Source of the DNA: Sphingobacterium cavernae
Lineage (GTDB): Bacteria > Bacteroidota > Bacteroidia > Sphingobacteriales > Sphingobacteriaceae
Direction of reading: 5' to 3'
DNA: 64,000 nucleotides
Assembly: GCF_008520265.1 (NCBI RefSeq)
Contig: NZ_VIQM01000108.1
Span: 62,001 to 126,000, forward strand
The notes under the pieces were generated by a model. The model worked only from the letters and a program-made list of their open reading frames with translations. It did not search any database and had not been told where the DNA came from. Made by a program: the position numbers and the translations under genes. Below are positions 51,979-60,550 of the stretch, in pieces; position 1 is the stretch's first letter; every line of letters begins with the position of its first letter.

Positions 51979-51982
51979 ACTT

Positions 51983-52011
51983 AAGTCTTAGCAATTTGCT
52001 AGGACTTTTTT
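51983..52011 (+). terminator. Terminator after the DUF2027 gene
   Basis: AAGTCTTAGCA / TGCTAGGACTT form an 11-bp stem with one G-T pair and a 3-base loop, followed by TTTTTT, four bases after the stop. Confidence 0.8.
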
Positions 52012-52238
52012 ATGGCAATTTGGCTTTATATCTTCTATTATATTCAACAATTTATTTTTCAAAGTTCTTTTTTCGGTTTTTATCGGCAGTAAATTTTATT
52101 ACTAAATCGGGAGCTTCGGCACGTGACTTTTCATCTGTATTGCTGATAACAGTTCTATCTAGTTTGTTTTAAGATTAACGATAAATCAGAGCTTTTATCA
52201 GAAACAGATATTGAGGGAGTTAGTACCGGCACCTTAAT

Positions 52239-52719
52239 ATGAGTGATAATGACCTTTATCATTTGTTTATCAAAGGGGATTCGCATGCTTTTGATGAGAT
52301 ATACATATGATATAATTCGTTGCTGTACATTTTTGTTCTAAAGAAAGTGGATAATCATGAAGATGCTTAAAATATAGTACATGATGTATTTTCGTGGTTG
52401 TGGGAGCAAGGGAGAAGGCATATCATTTCGGTTTCTCTAAAAAGTTTTCTCTATAAGGCTTCACTGAATAAAGTCTTGGATTATTTTAGAAAGAAAAAAG
52501 TATTCGATCGATATATCAATTCGAAAGATGAATTTTTCAACATCGTTTCTAATGGAACTGATTTTCTTATTCGTGAAAAGATATTCAGCAGTTAATCTCT
52601 AGTGAGTTTGAAAAGATGCCGCCTAAGATGAAGGAAGTGTTCAAACTTAGGACAGAATTTTATCTCGATAATACAGAAATAGGTCAAAATCTAGGTATGA
52701 GTATCCAGAAAATGGAGTT
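52239..52719 (+). pseudogene. Degraded ECF sigma factor gene
   Basis: A frame beginning MSDNDLYHLFIKGDSHAFDEIY is broken by TGA at 52308-52310 and TAA at 52368-52370, yet continues in the same frame with VFSWLWEQGRR, SLKSFLYKASLNKVLDYFRKK (sigma region 2.3-2.4-like) to TAA at 52593-52595. A frameshift near 52580-52590 then restores EKMPPKMKEVFKLRTEFYL and GMSIQKM, a typical region 4. It ends at the junction with sulfatase sequence, so its true 3' end is lost. SusR-type sigma genes accompany polysaccharide loci. Confidence 0.8.
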
Positions 52720-52950
52720 CAAGTCGCTATTTGTACGGGAGATTGGATAGGAGTACGTGTGAATGTACGTAAAGATATAAGCAGTCCATGGCTACTCTTC
52801 AAACTTAAAGACGATAGATCCGAAACGAAAGATTTGGCAAACTTGCATCCTGATATAATCGAAAAGTTTAAAGAAATTCAATTAAAAGAACATCAAATTT
52901 CTCAAATCCATGAATGGGAATTCTTGAACAGCAAGAAGCCTAAAAATTAA
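52720..52950 (+). pseudogene. C-terminal remnant of a sulfatase gene
   Basis: The frame from 52720 reads QVAICTGDWIGVRVNVRKD, then SSPWLLFKLKDDRSETKDLA and HQISQIHEWEFLN. This matches the C-terminal ~77 residues of arylsulfatase-type enzymes (VRxGDWKGVR.. and the W-x-L-Y/F-x-L-x-x-D-P-S-E-x-x-D motif). The catalytic N-terminal two thirds, including the formylglycine Cys/Ser motif, are missing. The deletion fuses it directly to the sigma remnant. A hairpin terminator follows at 52982. Confidence 0.8.
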
Positions 52951-52981
52951 CTGTAATCATGATTGATTAATAGTGTGTGTG

Positions 52982-53012
52982 GAAGGTAGCTAGAAGGCTA
53001 CCTTCTTTTTTT
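52982..53012 (+). terminator. Terminator after the sulfatase remnant
   Basis: GAAGGTAGC / GCTACCTTC form a perfect 9-bp stem with a 6-base loop, followed by TTTTTTT. Confidence 0.85.
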
Positions 53013-53154
53013 ATGCTTCTGGAATTTTTTCAGAAGTTTGAAGAACGTATTGAATGAAAATTAATAACTATCGTCTGAAAACCTTATCTTTCTGATAATT
53101 TAGCTATTGAGACGTTTAACGCTCAATTATTGGATTTACAATATCTACCTTTTT

Positions 53155-55800
53155 ATGAAAACATTCTTTGCTATTATATTTGCATTGATCTATCATCAAA
53201 GTTTACTTGCAAGTAATCGAATTCCAAACGGTAAGCCAATTGACCTTAAATGCGAACATTTGATAAATCCTGTAGGTATTGATAATACTCATCCTCGATT
53301 TTCATGGAAGATAAATGATAATAGAATAGGGGCGATACAGAAGGCTTATCAAATTCTTGTTAGTACTGATTCGATTTCTTTAACTCAAAATGAAAACCTG
53401 TATTGGGATTCGGAGAAAGTGTATCAATCTGACATTTTGGTAAAGTATAATGGTAAAAGCTTAGCACCACAATCGCGATACTTTTGGAAAGTAGTTTCTT
53501 GGGATAAGGATGGAAAGCAGCATTCTTCCTCAATTGCATCTTTCGAAATGGGAATGCTGTCGACAAAAAGTTGGAAGGGAGCTTGGATTAGTGATCATCA
53601 TGACATTCATTTCAAACCAGCACCTTATTTCCGCAAGCAATTCACAGTTAATAAAAAGATTAAATCAGCGCGAGCTTATATTGCGGTAGCAGGATTGTAT
53701 GAACTATCGGTTAATGGTCAGCGAGTTGGTGATCATTTTTTAGACCCCATGTATACCAGATTCGATAAAAGAACATTATATGTCACGCATGATGTGACAT
53801 CGGATTTACAAAAGGGTAATAATGCTATTGGTGTAATTTTGGGAAATGGTTGGTATAATCATCAATCTTTGGCTGTGTGGGATTTTCATAATGCACCATG
53901 GCGTGGACGACCTACTTTTTGTTTGGATCTACGAATCGTATACGAAGACGATTCTGAAGAAATAATTAAAACAGAGCGCGATTGGAAAACTTCTTTTGGT
54001 CCAATTATAGCTAATAGTATTTATACGGGTGAACATTATGATGCACGATTAGAACAATCTGGGTGGGATAAGCCGGGTTTTGATGATTCGAAATGGCAAG
54101 GTGTCCGTTACCGCAGTGTTCCTTCTGGTAATATTGTAGCACAACAGATTGCTCCAATTCGATTAATCCGAGAGTATAAACCAATTTCTGTGAAGAAATT
54201 TGACGAGAAAACTTACCTTTTTGACCTTGGACAAAATATGGCGGGAATTTCTAAAATTAAGATTAAAGGAAAAGAAGGAGTCATTTTGAAAATTGCGCAT
54301 GGAGAACGCCTACATGAAAATGGTAGATTGGATCTTTCGAATATTGATGTGTATTATTTGGGCGATAAAGACAAAGATCCTTTTCAAACTGATATTTTAA
54401 TTCTAAGCGGTAAGAAAGTAGATACATTTATGCCTAAGTTTAATTACAAGGGATTTCGCTATGTGGAAGTTATAAGTTCTGAACCTATTGAAATGAATGA
54501 ATCAAATCTTGTAGCTTATTTTGTCCATAGCGACGTGAATCAAAAGGGAATTGTTTATACATCATCTCAACTTGTTAATGATCTTTGGAGGATTACCAAT
54601 AATGCGTACTTATCGAATCTTATGGGCTATCCGACGGATTGTCCACAGCGTGAAAAAAATGGCTGGACTGGAGATGGACATTTGGCTATTGAGACGGCAT
54701 TGTACAATTACGATGGTATTACAGTGTACGAGAAGTGGTTGGCGGACCACCGTGATGAGCAACAACCAAATGGTGTATTGCCTGATATTATTCCGACAGG
54801 TGGATGGGGGTATGGTACAGCAAACGGTTTGGATTGGACGAGTACTATCGCGATTATTCCTTGGGAAATTTACCAGTTTTATGGGGACAGTGAGTTGTTG
54901 AAAGATTGCTATGAAAATATAAAACGCTATGTAGATTATGTGAATGGAATTAGTGTAAATGGATTGACGACTTTTGGTCGTGGAGATTGGGTGCCTGTGA
55001 AATCTACTTCTGATTTGGAGTTGACTTCTTCAGTTTATTTTTACTTGGATGCAAAGATTTTAGCCGATGCAGCTAAACTTTTTGGAAAGGAATATGACTT
55101 CCAAAAATATAAATCACTCAGCGAGAAAATAAAGAATGCTATCAATGCTAAATTCTTAAATATTGAGACTGGTATTTACGCTTCTGGTACGCAAACAGAA
55201 TTAAGCGTGCCTTTGCATTGGGGTGTTGTGCCCGAGGAAATGATTGCTAAGGTGGCTGCCAATCTCAATCAAAAAGTTAAAGAGACGAACTACCATTTGG
55301 ATGTCGGAGTTCTTGGTGCAAAAGCGTTGTTAAATGCGTTAAACAATAATGGCTATGCGGAATCTGCTTACAAAGTTGCGGTGCAAGACACATATCCTTC
55401 TTGGGGTTGGTGGGCTGCGAATGGTGCGACCACTTTATTGGAAAATTGGGATTTAGAAGCTGAAAGAGATATTTCGGATAACCACATGATGTTTGGGGAA
55501 ATAGGAGGTTGGTTTTTTAAATCCTTAGGTGGGATACTTCCGGATCCAACAAAACCAGGATTTAAACATATAATATTGAAGCCAATTTTTCCAGAAGGTT
55601 TAGAACATTCGGAAGTTTCGCATGAATCACCATACGGGAAAATTGTTTCTAAATGGAAGAAAGGTAATAAATCAATTGTTTATGATATTGTTATTCCTCC
55701 GAATTCATCTGCAACTTTCTTTGCGCCAGCAAATATTTCAGGCGAAAGAGAGATCAAGTTAGATGCGGGAATACATCAGTTGAAGCTTAAATTCAGATAG
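53155..55800 (+). CDS. Alpha-L-rhamnosidase, GH78
   Basis: The start at 53155 opens a signal peptide (MKTFFAIIFALIYHQSLLAS); the upstream frame extension is not protein-like. The 881-residue enzyme has the GH78 domain set: N-terminal beta-sandwich (CEHLINPVGIDNTHPRFSW), Bac_rhamnosid_N carbohydrate-binding-like part (about residues 165-330), the (alpha/alpha)6 catalytic domain with YPTDCPQREKNGWTGDGHLA (catalytic Glu/Asp region) and a C-terminal beta-sandwich (ILPDPTKPGFKHIILKP). It releases terminal rhamnose, for example from pectin rhamnogalacturonan, flavonoid glycosides or ulvan. Confidence 0.93.
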   Translation: MKTFFAIIFALIYHQSLLASNRIPNGKPIDLKCEHLINPVGIDNTHPRFSWKINDNRIGAIQKAYQILVSTDSISLTQNENLYWDSEKVYQSDILVKYNGKSLAPQSRYFWKVVSWDKDGKQHSSSIASFEMGMLSTKSWKGAWISDHHDIHFKPAPYFRKQFTVNKKIKSARAYIAVAGLYELSVNGQRVGDHFLDPMYTRFDKRTLYVTHDVTSDLQKGNNAIGVILGNGWYNHQSLAVWDFHNAPWRGRPTFCLDLRIVYEDDSEEIIKTERDWKTSFGPIIANSIYTGEHYDARLEQSGWDKPGFDDSKWQGVRYRSVPSGNIVAQQIAPIRLIREYKPISVKKFDEKTYLFDLGQNMAGISKIKIKGKEGVILKIAHGERLHENGRLDLSNIDVYYLGDKDKDPFQTDILILSGKKVDTFMPKFNYKGFRYVEVISSEPIEMNESNLVAYFVHSDVNQKGIVYTSSQLVNDLWRITNNAYLSNLMGYPTDCPQREKNGWTGDGHLAIETALYNYDGITVYEKWLADHRDEQQPNGVLPDIIPTGGWGYGTANGLDWTSTIAIIPWEIYQFYGDSELLKDCYENIKRYVDYVNGISVNGLTTFGRGDWVPVKSTSDLELTSSVYFYLDAKILADAAKLFGKEYDFQKYKSLSEKIKNAINAKFLNIETGIYASGTQTELSVPLHWGVVPEEMIAKVAANLNQKVKETNYHLDVGVLGAKALLNALNNNGYAESAYKVAVQDTYPSWGWWAANGATTLLENWDLEAERDISDNHMMFGEIGGWFFKSLGGILPDPTKPGFKHIILKPIFPEGLEHSEVSHESPYGKIVSKWKKGNKSIVYDIVIPPNSSATFFAPANISGEREIKLDAGIHQLKLKFR

Positions 55801-55887
55801 TTTGAATACCATTAAGATGGAATCTGAAGAATAATAAAATCATATGTTCTTTCAGTTTCATTTCGTGAAAAATTAATTCTAAAAAAA

Positions 55888-55921
55888 CAACGCCATGCTT
55901 AAATCTAAGCATGGCGTTGTT
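55888..55921 (-). terminator. tsf terminator
   Basis: A perfect 15-bp stem (ACAACGCCATGCTTA / TAAGCATGGCGTTGT) with a 4-base loop, followed on the minus strand by TTTTTTT, 29 bases after the tsf stop. It may also stop plus-strand transcription from the rhamnosidase gene. Confidence 0.88.
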
Positions 55922-55950
55922 ATATCTAAATTTAGTTCTTAATACTAAAC

Positions 55951-56787
55951 TTATGCTCCTAATTGTACACGTTTGAAAGCAGTTACAGTTAATCCTTTAG
56001 ATACTGAATCTAAGAATTGAGCGATGTTTTTAGAAGAATCTTTAACGAACTCTTGGTTCAATAAAGTAGTTTCTTTGAAGAATTTGTTCAATTTACCTTG
56101 AGCAATTTTCTCAGCCATTTCAGCTGGTTTGCCTTCAGCGATGATTTGTTCTTTCGCGATAGCGATTTCACGCTCGATAGTATTAGCATCTACACCATCT
56201 TTATCGATAGCGATAGGGTTCATTGCAGCGATTTGCATAGCTACATCTTTACCAGCTTCGTCAGCACCTTCTGCGTCAGCAGAAAGACCAACTAATACAC
56301 CTAAACGGTAGTTACCGTGGATGTAAGCTACTACTTTGTCTCCTGTTACGATTTCGAATTTAGAAACGTCGATTTTCTCACCGATAACACCAGTTTGCTC
56401 GATTAAAGCTTCTGAAATTACTTTACCATCAACAGTTAAAGCTTTCAATTCCTCTAAAGAAGCAGGAGTGTTAGCTAAAGCTGCTTCAGCGATTTTGTCA
56501 GCGAAAGCTACGAAATCAGAGTTTTTCGCTACGAAGTCAGTCTCACAGTTTACTTCAACTACGATACCAGTTTTACCATCAGCTGATGATTTAGCAATTA
56601 CAACACCTTCGTTAGAATCACGGTCTTGACGGCTAGCAGCTACTTTAGCGCCTTTTTTGCGTAAGTAGTCTACAGCAGCTTCGAAGTCACCGTTAGCTTC
56701 TACTAAAGCTTTTTTACAATCCATCATACCTGCGCCTGTTTGTTGACGCAATTTGTTTACATCTGATGCAGAAATTTGTACTGACAT
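55951..56787 (-). CDS. tsf: Translation elongation factor Ts
   Basis: EF-Ts recycles EF-Tu by releasing GDP. The 278-residue protein has the N-terminal UBA part (ISASDVNKLRQQTGAGMMDCKKALVEANGDFEAA), the core VEVNCETDFVAKNSDFVAFADKI near residue 77 and the C-terminal KFFKETTLLNQEFVKDSSKNIAQFL. Length fits. It is the last gene of the rplM-rpsI-rpsB-tsf operon, separated from rpsB by a 164-base structured gap. Confidence 0.96.
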   Translation of the reverse strand: MSVQISASDVNKLRQQTGAGMMDCKKALVEANGDFEAAVDYLRKKGAKVAASRQDRDSNEGVVIAKSSADGKTGIVVEVNCETDFVAKNSDFVAFADKIAEAALANTPASLEELKALTVDGKVISEALIEQTGVIGEKIDVSKFEIVTGDKVVAYIHGNYRLGVLVGLSADAEGADEAGKDVAMQIAAMNPIAIDKDGVDANTIEREIAIAKEQIIAEGKPAEMAEKIAQGKLNKFFKETTLLNQEFVKDSSKNIAQFLDSVSKGLTVTAFKRVQLGA

Positions 56788-56867
56788 GATATTTTCTTTT
56801 TTAATAAAATTACAATGTTGTCATTAACAAAGCGATGAGCTATTGTTAAGTTTTTGGTTCTTTTAAC

Positions 56868-56936
56868 AAAAAAACCGGAAAGACGTGCGTGGGTAAGGAA
56901 GTGAAACTCCCAGAAACCTACACTTGTCTATCCGGC
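56868..56936 (-). other. Structured rpsB-tsf intergenic region, possible attenuator
   Basis: On the minus strand CCGGATAGAC (56926-56935) pairs with GTCTTTCCGG (56875-56884) with one mismatch, enclosing about 40 bases with further partial pairing, and is directly followed by TTTTTTT (56868-56874). This looks like a weak terminator that could reduce tsf expression relative to rpsB. It lies about 80 bases before tsf. Confidence 0.55.
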
Positions 56937-56951
56937 TTTATATATAGAATA

Positions 56952-57752
56952 TTATTCTACGTCTTTTGCTTTACGAGTGCGTTTTCCTGAAGCATCAGCG
57001 TCACCATTGTCTACAGCAGCTTTAGCAGCAGCAGCTTCTTTTTCAGCATCTTCTTCTTTGTCGCGTTTACGCTCGTCCAAACCTTCTACGATCGCTTGAC
57101 CAATGATACCAGCGATAAGGCTAATAGATTTAGTAGCGTCATCGTTAGCTGGGATAGGGAAGTCGATGTTTGTAGGATCAGAGTTTGTATCTACCATCGC
57201 AAAAGTAGGGATGTTTAACTTGATAGCTTCAGCTACAGCGATGTGTTCTTTTTTCACATCGATGATGAATAAAGCTGCAGGTAAACGGTTTAAGTCAGCG
57301 ATACCACCTAAAAGTGCTTCTAACTTAATACGCTCACGTTGAATCATCAACTTCTCTTTTTTAGACAATACATCGTATGTACCATCTTTTTGCATTTTGT
57401 CAATAGTAGTCATTTTCTTGATAGACTTACGAACTGTTGCGAAGTTTGTAAGCATACCACCTAACCAACGTTCAGTAACATAAGGCATGTTTACAGCCTT
57501 AGCTTGTTGAGCGATGATTTCTTTTGCTTGTTTTTTCGTTGCTACGAATAAAACTTTACGACCTGATTTTACGATTTGTTTGATAGCTGAAGCAGCTTCC
57601 TCTAATTTCGTAAGAGTTTTGTTCAAGTCAATGATGTGGATACCGTTGCGTTCCATGAAAATGTACTTAGCCATTTTCGGGTCCCATTTACGAGTAAGGT
57701 GACCAAAGTGAACACCTGCATCCAATAAATCCTGATAAGTAGTTCTTGCCAT
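56952..57752 (-). CDS. rpsB: 30S ribosomal protein S2
   Basis: S2 (uS2) is a 30S head protein. The 266-residue product has TTYQDLLDAGVHFGHLTRKWDPKM, RNGIHIIDLNKTLTKLEEA and the C-terminal acidic-basic tail (DEAEKEAAAAKAA-type). A long perfect Shine-Dalgarno AAAGGAGG is at 57761-57768, unusual in this phylum. It lies 18 bases downstream of rpsI in the operon. Confidence 0.96.
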   Translation of the reverse strand: MARTTYQDLLDAGVHFGHLTRKWDPKMAKYIFMERNGIHIIDLNKTLTKLEEAASAIKQIVKSGRKVLFVATKKQAKEIIAQQAKAVNMPYVTERWLGGMLTNFATVRKSIKKMTTIDKMQKDGTYDVLSKKEKLMIQRERIKLEALLGGIADLNRLPAALFIIDVKKEHIAVAEAIKLNIPTFAMVDTNSDPTNIDFPIPANDDATKSISLIAGIIGQAIVEGLDERKRDKEEDAEKEAAAAKAAVDNGDADASGKRTRKAKDVE

Positions 57753-57760
57753 TTTTTGAT

Positions 57761-57768
57761 CCTCCTTT
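57761..57768 (-). promoter_or_regulatory. Strong Shine-Dalgarno site of rpsB
   Basis: AAAGGAGG on the minus strand, 8 bases before the rpsB ATG, complements the whole anti-SD core of 16S rRNA. It lies between the rpsI stop at 57771 and the rpsB start. Confidence 0.75.
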
Positions 57769-57770
57769 GA

Positions 57771-58157
57771 TTAACGTTTACTGAATTGGAATCTTCTACG
57801 AGCTTTCTTGCGTCCTGGTTTTTTACGCTCAACCATACGGTCATCACGTGTTACTAAACCTTTAGCACGTAAAGCTGGTTTTACTTCTGGATCAAGTTCT
57901 ACTAATGCTTTAGCGATTGCTAAACGCACAGCTTCTGCTTGACCTTTAACTCCACCACCTTGAACGTTAACTTTCACATCAAAATTTGCTAATGACTCCG
58001 CTACCAATAAAGATTGAGTAACGATGTATTGCAATGGCAATGTTGGGAAATATTCTTTGTAGTCTTTACCGTTTACGGTAATGTTTCCGCTACCTGCTCC
58101 TAAGTAGATACGAGCAACAGCAGTTTTTCTTCTTCCTGAAGTGTTAGTTGTTGACAT
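57771..58157 (-). CDS. rpsI: 30S ribosomal protein S9
   Basis: S9 (uS9) contacts the P-site tRNA with its C-terminal tail. The 128-residue protein has RRKTAVARIYLGAGSGNITVNGKDY, QGGGVKGQAEAVRLAIAKAL and the invariant basic C-terminus RKKPGRKKARRRFQFSKR. A Shine-Dalgarno AAGGAG at 58165-58170 overlaps the rplM stop codon, so translation is coupled to rplM. Confidence 0.96.
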   Translation of the reverse strand: MSTTNTSGRRKTAVARIYLGAGSGNITVNGKDYKEYFPTLPLQYIVTQSLLVAESLANFDVKVNVQGGGVKGQAEAVRLAIAKALVELDPEVKPALRAKGLVTRDDRMVERKKPGRKKARRRFQFSKR

Positions 58158-58164
58158 GTTTGTT

Positions 58165-58170
58165 CTCCTT
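58165..58170 (-). promoter_or_regulatory. Shine-Dalgarno site of rpsI
   Basis: AAGGAG on the minus strand, 7 bases before the rpsI ATG. It overlaps the rplM stop codon at 58169-58171. Confidence 0.7.
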
Positions 58171-58612
58171 AAAATTTAACTGGTTTTGGATTTTGCGCTT
58201 CATGCTTGTGCTCTGTTCCAGCATAAACAAAAAGGTTTTTGAATAACTGACGACCTAAACGATTTTTAGGTAACATACCACGTACCGCTTTCTCGATGAT
58301 GCGCTCAGGGTGTTTAGCCAATAATTCTTTCGGAGAAACAAAACGTTGACCACCTGGGTAGCCAGTGTAGCGAACATATACTTTGTCGCCTAATTTGTTT
58401 CCAGTCAATTTGATTTTGTCTGCATTAATAACGATCACGTTATCACCGCAGTCTACGTGTGGGGTGAAAGATGGTTTGTGCTTACCACGAATTACTTTCG
58501 CAATTTCACTAGCCAATCGTCCCAAGATCTCTCCTTCAGCGTCAACAACAATCCATTCTTTGTTAACGGTGTTCTTGTTGGCAGAGACAGTTTTGTAACT
58601 TAACGTATTCAC
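58169..58612 (-). CDS. rplM: 50S ribosomal protein L13
   Basis: L13 (uL13) is an early 50S assembly protein. The 147-residue product reads [41 protein letters not shown] and [20 protein letters not shown]. The start codon is GTG at 58612, and the N-terminus matches the usual Bacteroidota form, so this start is trusted. A TACCTTTG -7 box is 62 bases upstream. It is the first gene of the operon with rpsI, rpsB and tsf. Confidence 0.96.
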   Translation of the reverse strand: MNTLSYKTVSANKNTVNKEWIVVDAEGEILGRLASEIAKVIRGKHKPSFTPHVDCGDNVIVINADKIKLTGNKLGDKVYVRYTGYPGGQRFVSPKELLAKHPERIIEKAVRGMLPKNRLGRQLFKNLFVYAGTEHKHEAQNPKPVKF

Positions 58613-58673
58613 TTGCTTCTATTTAATTAATTAATACTTTTTTAAACCGCTTGTAATCGCTACAATCGGATTG

Positions 58674-58681
58674 CAAAGGTA
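58674..58681 (-). promoter_or_regulatory. -7 promoter element of the rplM-rpsI-rpsB-tsf operon
   Basis: TACCTTTG on the minus strand fits TAnnTTTG. The -33 region is not clear. The leader of about 60 bases could carry ribosomal-protein autoregulation. Confidence 0.6.
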
Positions 58682-58846
58682 ATGATTTTATTCTCAATAA
58701 TAAAGCATATCCCCACTAAAATTTTATTTAACTTTTTTTAAGTTTTTAAATATTAAACTTCTAGTTTAGAATTTACTCTTTTGTAAGTCTAGATTACTAC
58801 CTTAGTGAGTCTGAAAGAGAGAAAGTGAAAATATTTAATCATTAAG

Positions 58847-60550
58847 ATGAGTATACAATTAATATATAGATTTCGTAAGTATTTTTTGGTTTTAATTTGC
58901 TTGGTTGCTTCAATTGTTGCTTACGGGCAAACAGATGAAAATTATAAGGAAGAGCTGAAAGCTGTTGAGAGCAAATTACGAGAGGGGAAGTTTCAAGAAG
59001 GACTACAGCTTTTGGATGAGATTTCTGTCAAATATCCAGAAGTAGCTGATATTTATTACGCCAAATCTTTGATTTTGGTACAAATGCGTGATTACGATGG
59101 GGCTGTTGAAAGTGCAACGCTAGCTTATGAAAAACATAAAAATATGTTTTATGCGAATCACCTATTAGAGCTTTATAAAGCGAGGAAAGATTTGCCAAAT
59201 GGTATTGCCTTATTACTAGATCTACAAAAACAATTCCCTACTCACGAGGGATTGAGTCGGGAATTGTTAATTCTATATGCGGAGAATAAGCAATTGGATG
59301 AAGCTAAAAAGTTGCATGCCAAATTGATTACTTCAAGCCATTCGGACACGTTGAATCTTGTGATGGCCGAGGTGTATATGAATGCAGAGGATCTACCAGC
59401 TGCAAAAAAGTTGCTAGCCAAAATGGATGGCAAATCGATGATTCCAGATGTTTATGGTTATTTGGGGTATATCAATGGGCAAGAGGGGAAGCAAAAAGAA
59501 GCTTTGGCGGCCATAGAACGTGGAATCAAACGCACAAGTGATAAGGGGTTATATTTAGATCTAGCGGATACATATAAAAGCATGGAAAGATATGAGCCGA
59601 TGTTTAATGCCTTGAAAATAGCTTTTAATACTTCAGAAGTTCAGGTTTGGGATAAATATAAGTTTTTGGTAGGGTTGATGAACGAGCAGGGAACATTGTC
59701 AGATGATAAATTACAACTTCTAGCGAATTTATTAGAAACCTACCATCCAGATGTCTTAGAAGCGCAGATATTGAAGGGAGAATTGCTATGGAAGCGTGGT
59801 AATGTAGAGGAAGCGCGTTCTGTTTTTTTGAAAGTTGCCTCTTCAAATCCGAGATACATTTCTGCATGGAGATTAGCGATTAATACAGATTTGGCATTAA
59901 ATCAACCTGATGAAGCGATTAAACACGGTGCAGAAGGATTAAAACACAATCCAAATAATACGGAGCTGCTTTATTTTACGAGCATGGCGTATGCTGCAAA
60001 ATTGGATTACAATACAAGTAAAGAGTTTTTAGAAACTGCACTGAATTATTCAGAGAATGATACTAATTTCTTGCGTTCTTTAATTTATAGCTCATTAGGG
60101 GATCTTTATCATGAATTGAAAATGGAAAGTATGTCCGATGTCGCTTATGAGGAAGCAATTTCACTTGATAGCACGAATGTGACTGCATTAAATAATTATG
60201 CTTATTATTTGGCGGTGCGTAAAAAGGAATTGGATAAGGCAGCCACCTTTTCAAAGCTTTCTAATGAGCTTGAACCCAATTCCGCTACCTTTAAAGATAC
60301 GTATGCTTGGGTATTATTTCAACAAGAGAAATATAGTGAAGCACTCACTTGGATAGAAGAGGCGGTGAAGTTGGATAAGAAATCTGCTGTATTGTTAGAG
60401 CATTATGGCGATATCCTCAGTAAACTAAACAGAGAAAAAGACGCCGTTGTTCAATGGCAGAAAGCGTTGAGTTTAGAGCTGGAAAAAAAATCAAATCAGA
60501 ATCTTGCAAAGATTCAGCAAAAAATTAAAGAAGGTAAATATGTGGAATAA
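58847..60550 (+). CDS. Exported TPR-repeat protein
   Basis: The 567-residue protein has a signal peptide (FLVLICLVASIVAYGQ, residues 13-28) and many tetratricopeptide repeats, for example AIKHGAEGLKHNPNNTELLYFTS, VALNNYAYYLAVRKKELDKAATF-type and ALTWIEEAVKLDKKSAVLLEHYGDIL near the C-terminus. TPR arrays usually mediate protein-protein contacts; here in the periplasm. It overlaps the next gene (DUF4292) by 11 bases and precedes the EnvC-like and Tat genes, suggesting an envelope role. Confidence 0.85.
   Translation: MSIQLIYRFRKYFLVLICLVASIVAYGQTDENYKEELKAVESKLREGKFQEGLQLLDEISVKYPEVADIYYAKSLILVQMRDYDGAVESATLAYEKHKNMFYANHLLELYKARKDLPNGIALLLDLQKQFPTHEGLSRELLILYAENKQLDEAKKLHAKLITSSHSDTLNLVMAEVYMNAEDLPAAKKLLAKMDGKSMIPDVYGYLGYINGQEGKQKEALAAIERGIKRTSDKGLYLDLADTYKSMERYEPMFNALKIAFNTSEVQVWDKYKFLVGLMNEQGTLSDDKLQLLANLLETYHPDVLEAQILKGELLWKRGNVEEARSVFLKVASSNPRYISAWRLAINTDLALNQPDEAIKHGAEGLKHNPNNTELLYFTSMAYAAKLDYNTSKEFLETALNYSENDTNFLRSLIYSSLGDLYHELKMESMSDVAYEEAISLDSTNVTALNNYAYYLAVRKKELDKAATFSKLSNELEPNSATFKDTYAWVLFQQEKYSEALTWIEEAVKLDKKSAVLLEHYGDILSKLNREKDAVVQWQKALSLELEKKSNQNLAKIQQKIKEGKYVE

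Noticed and set aside
56868-56940. tRNA or riboswitch-like fold in the rpsB-tsf gap
   Set aside because: No anticodon or T-arm pattern and no riboswitch consensus; a terminator-like stem explains the pairing better. A plus-strand fragment resembling a cobalamin riboswitch is antisense to the genes and lacks the rest of the motif.
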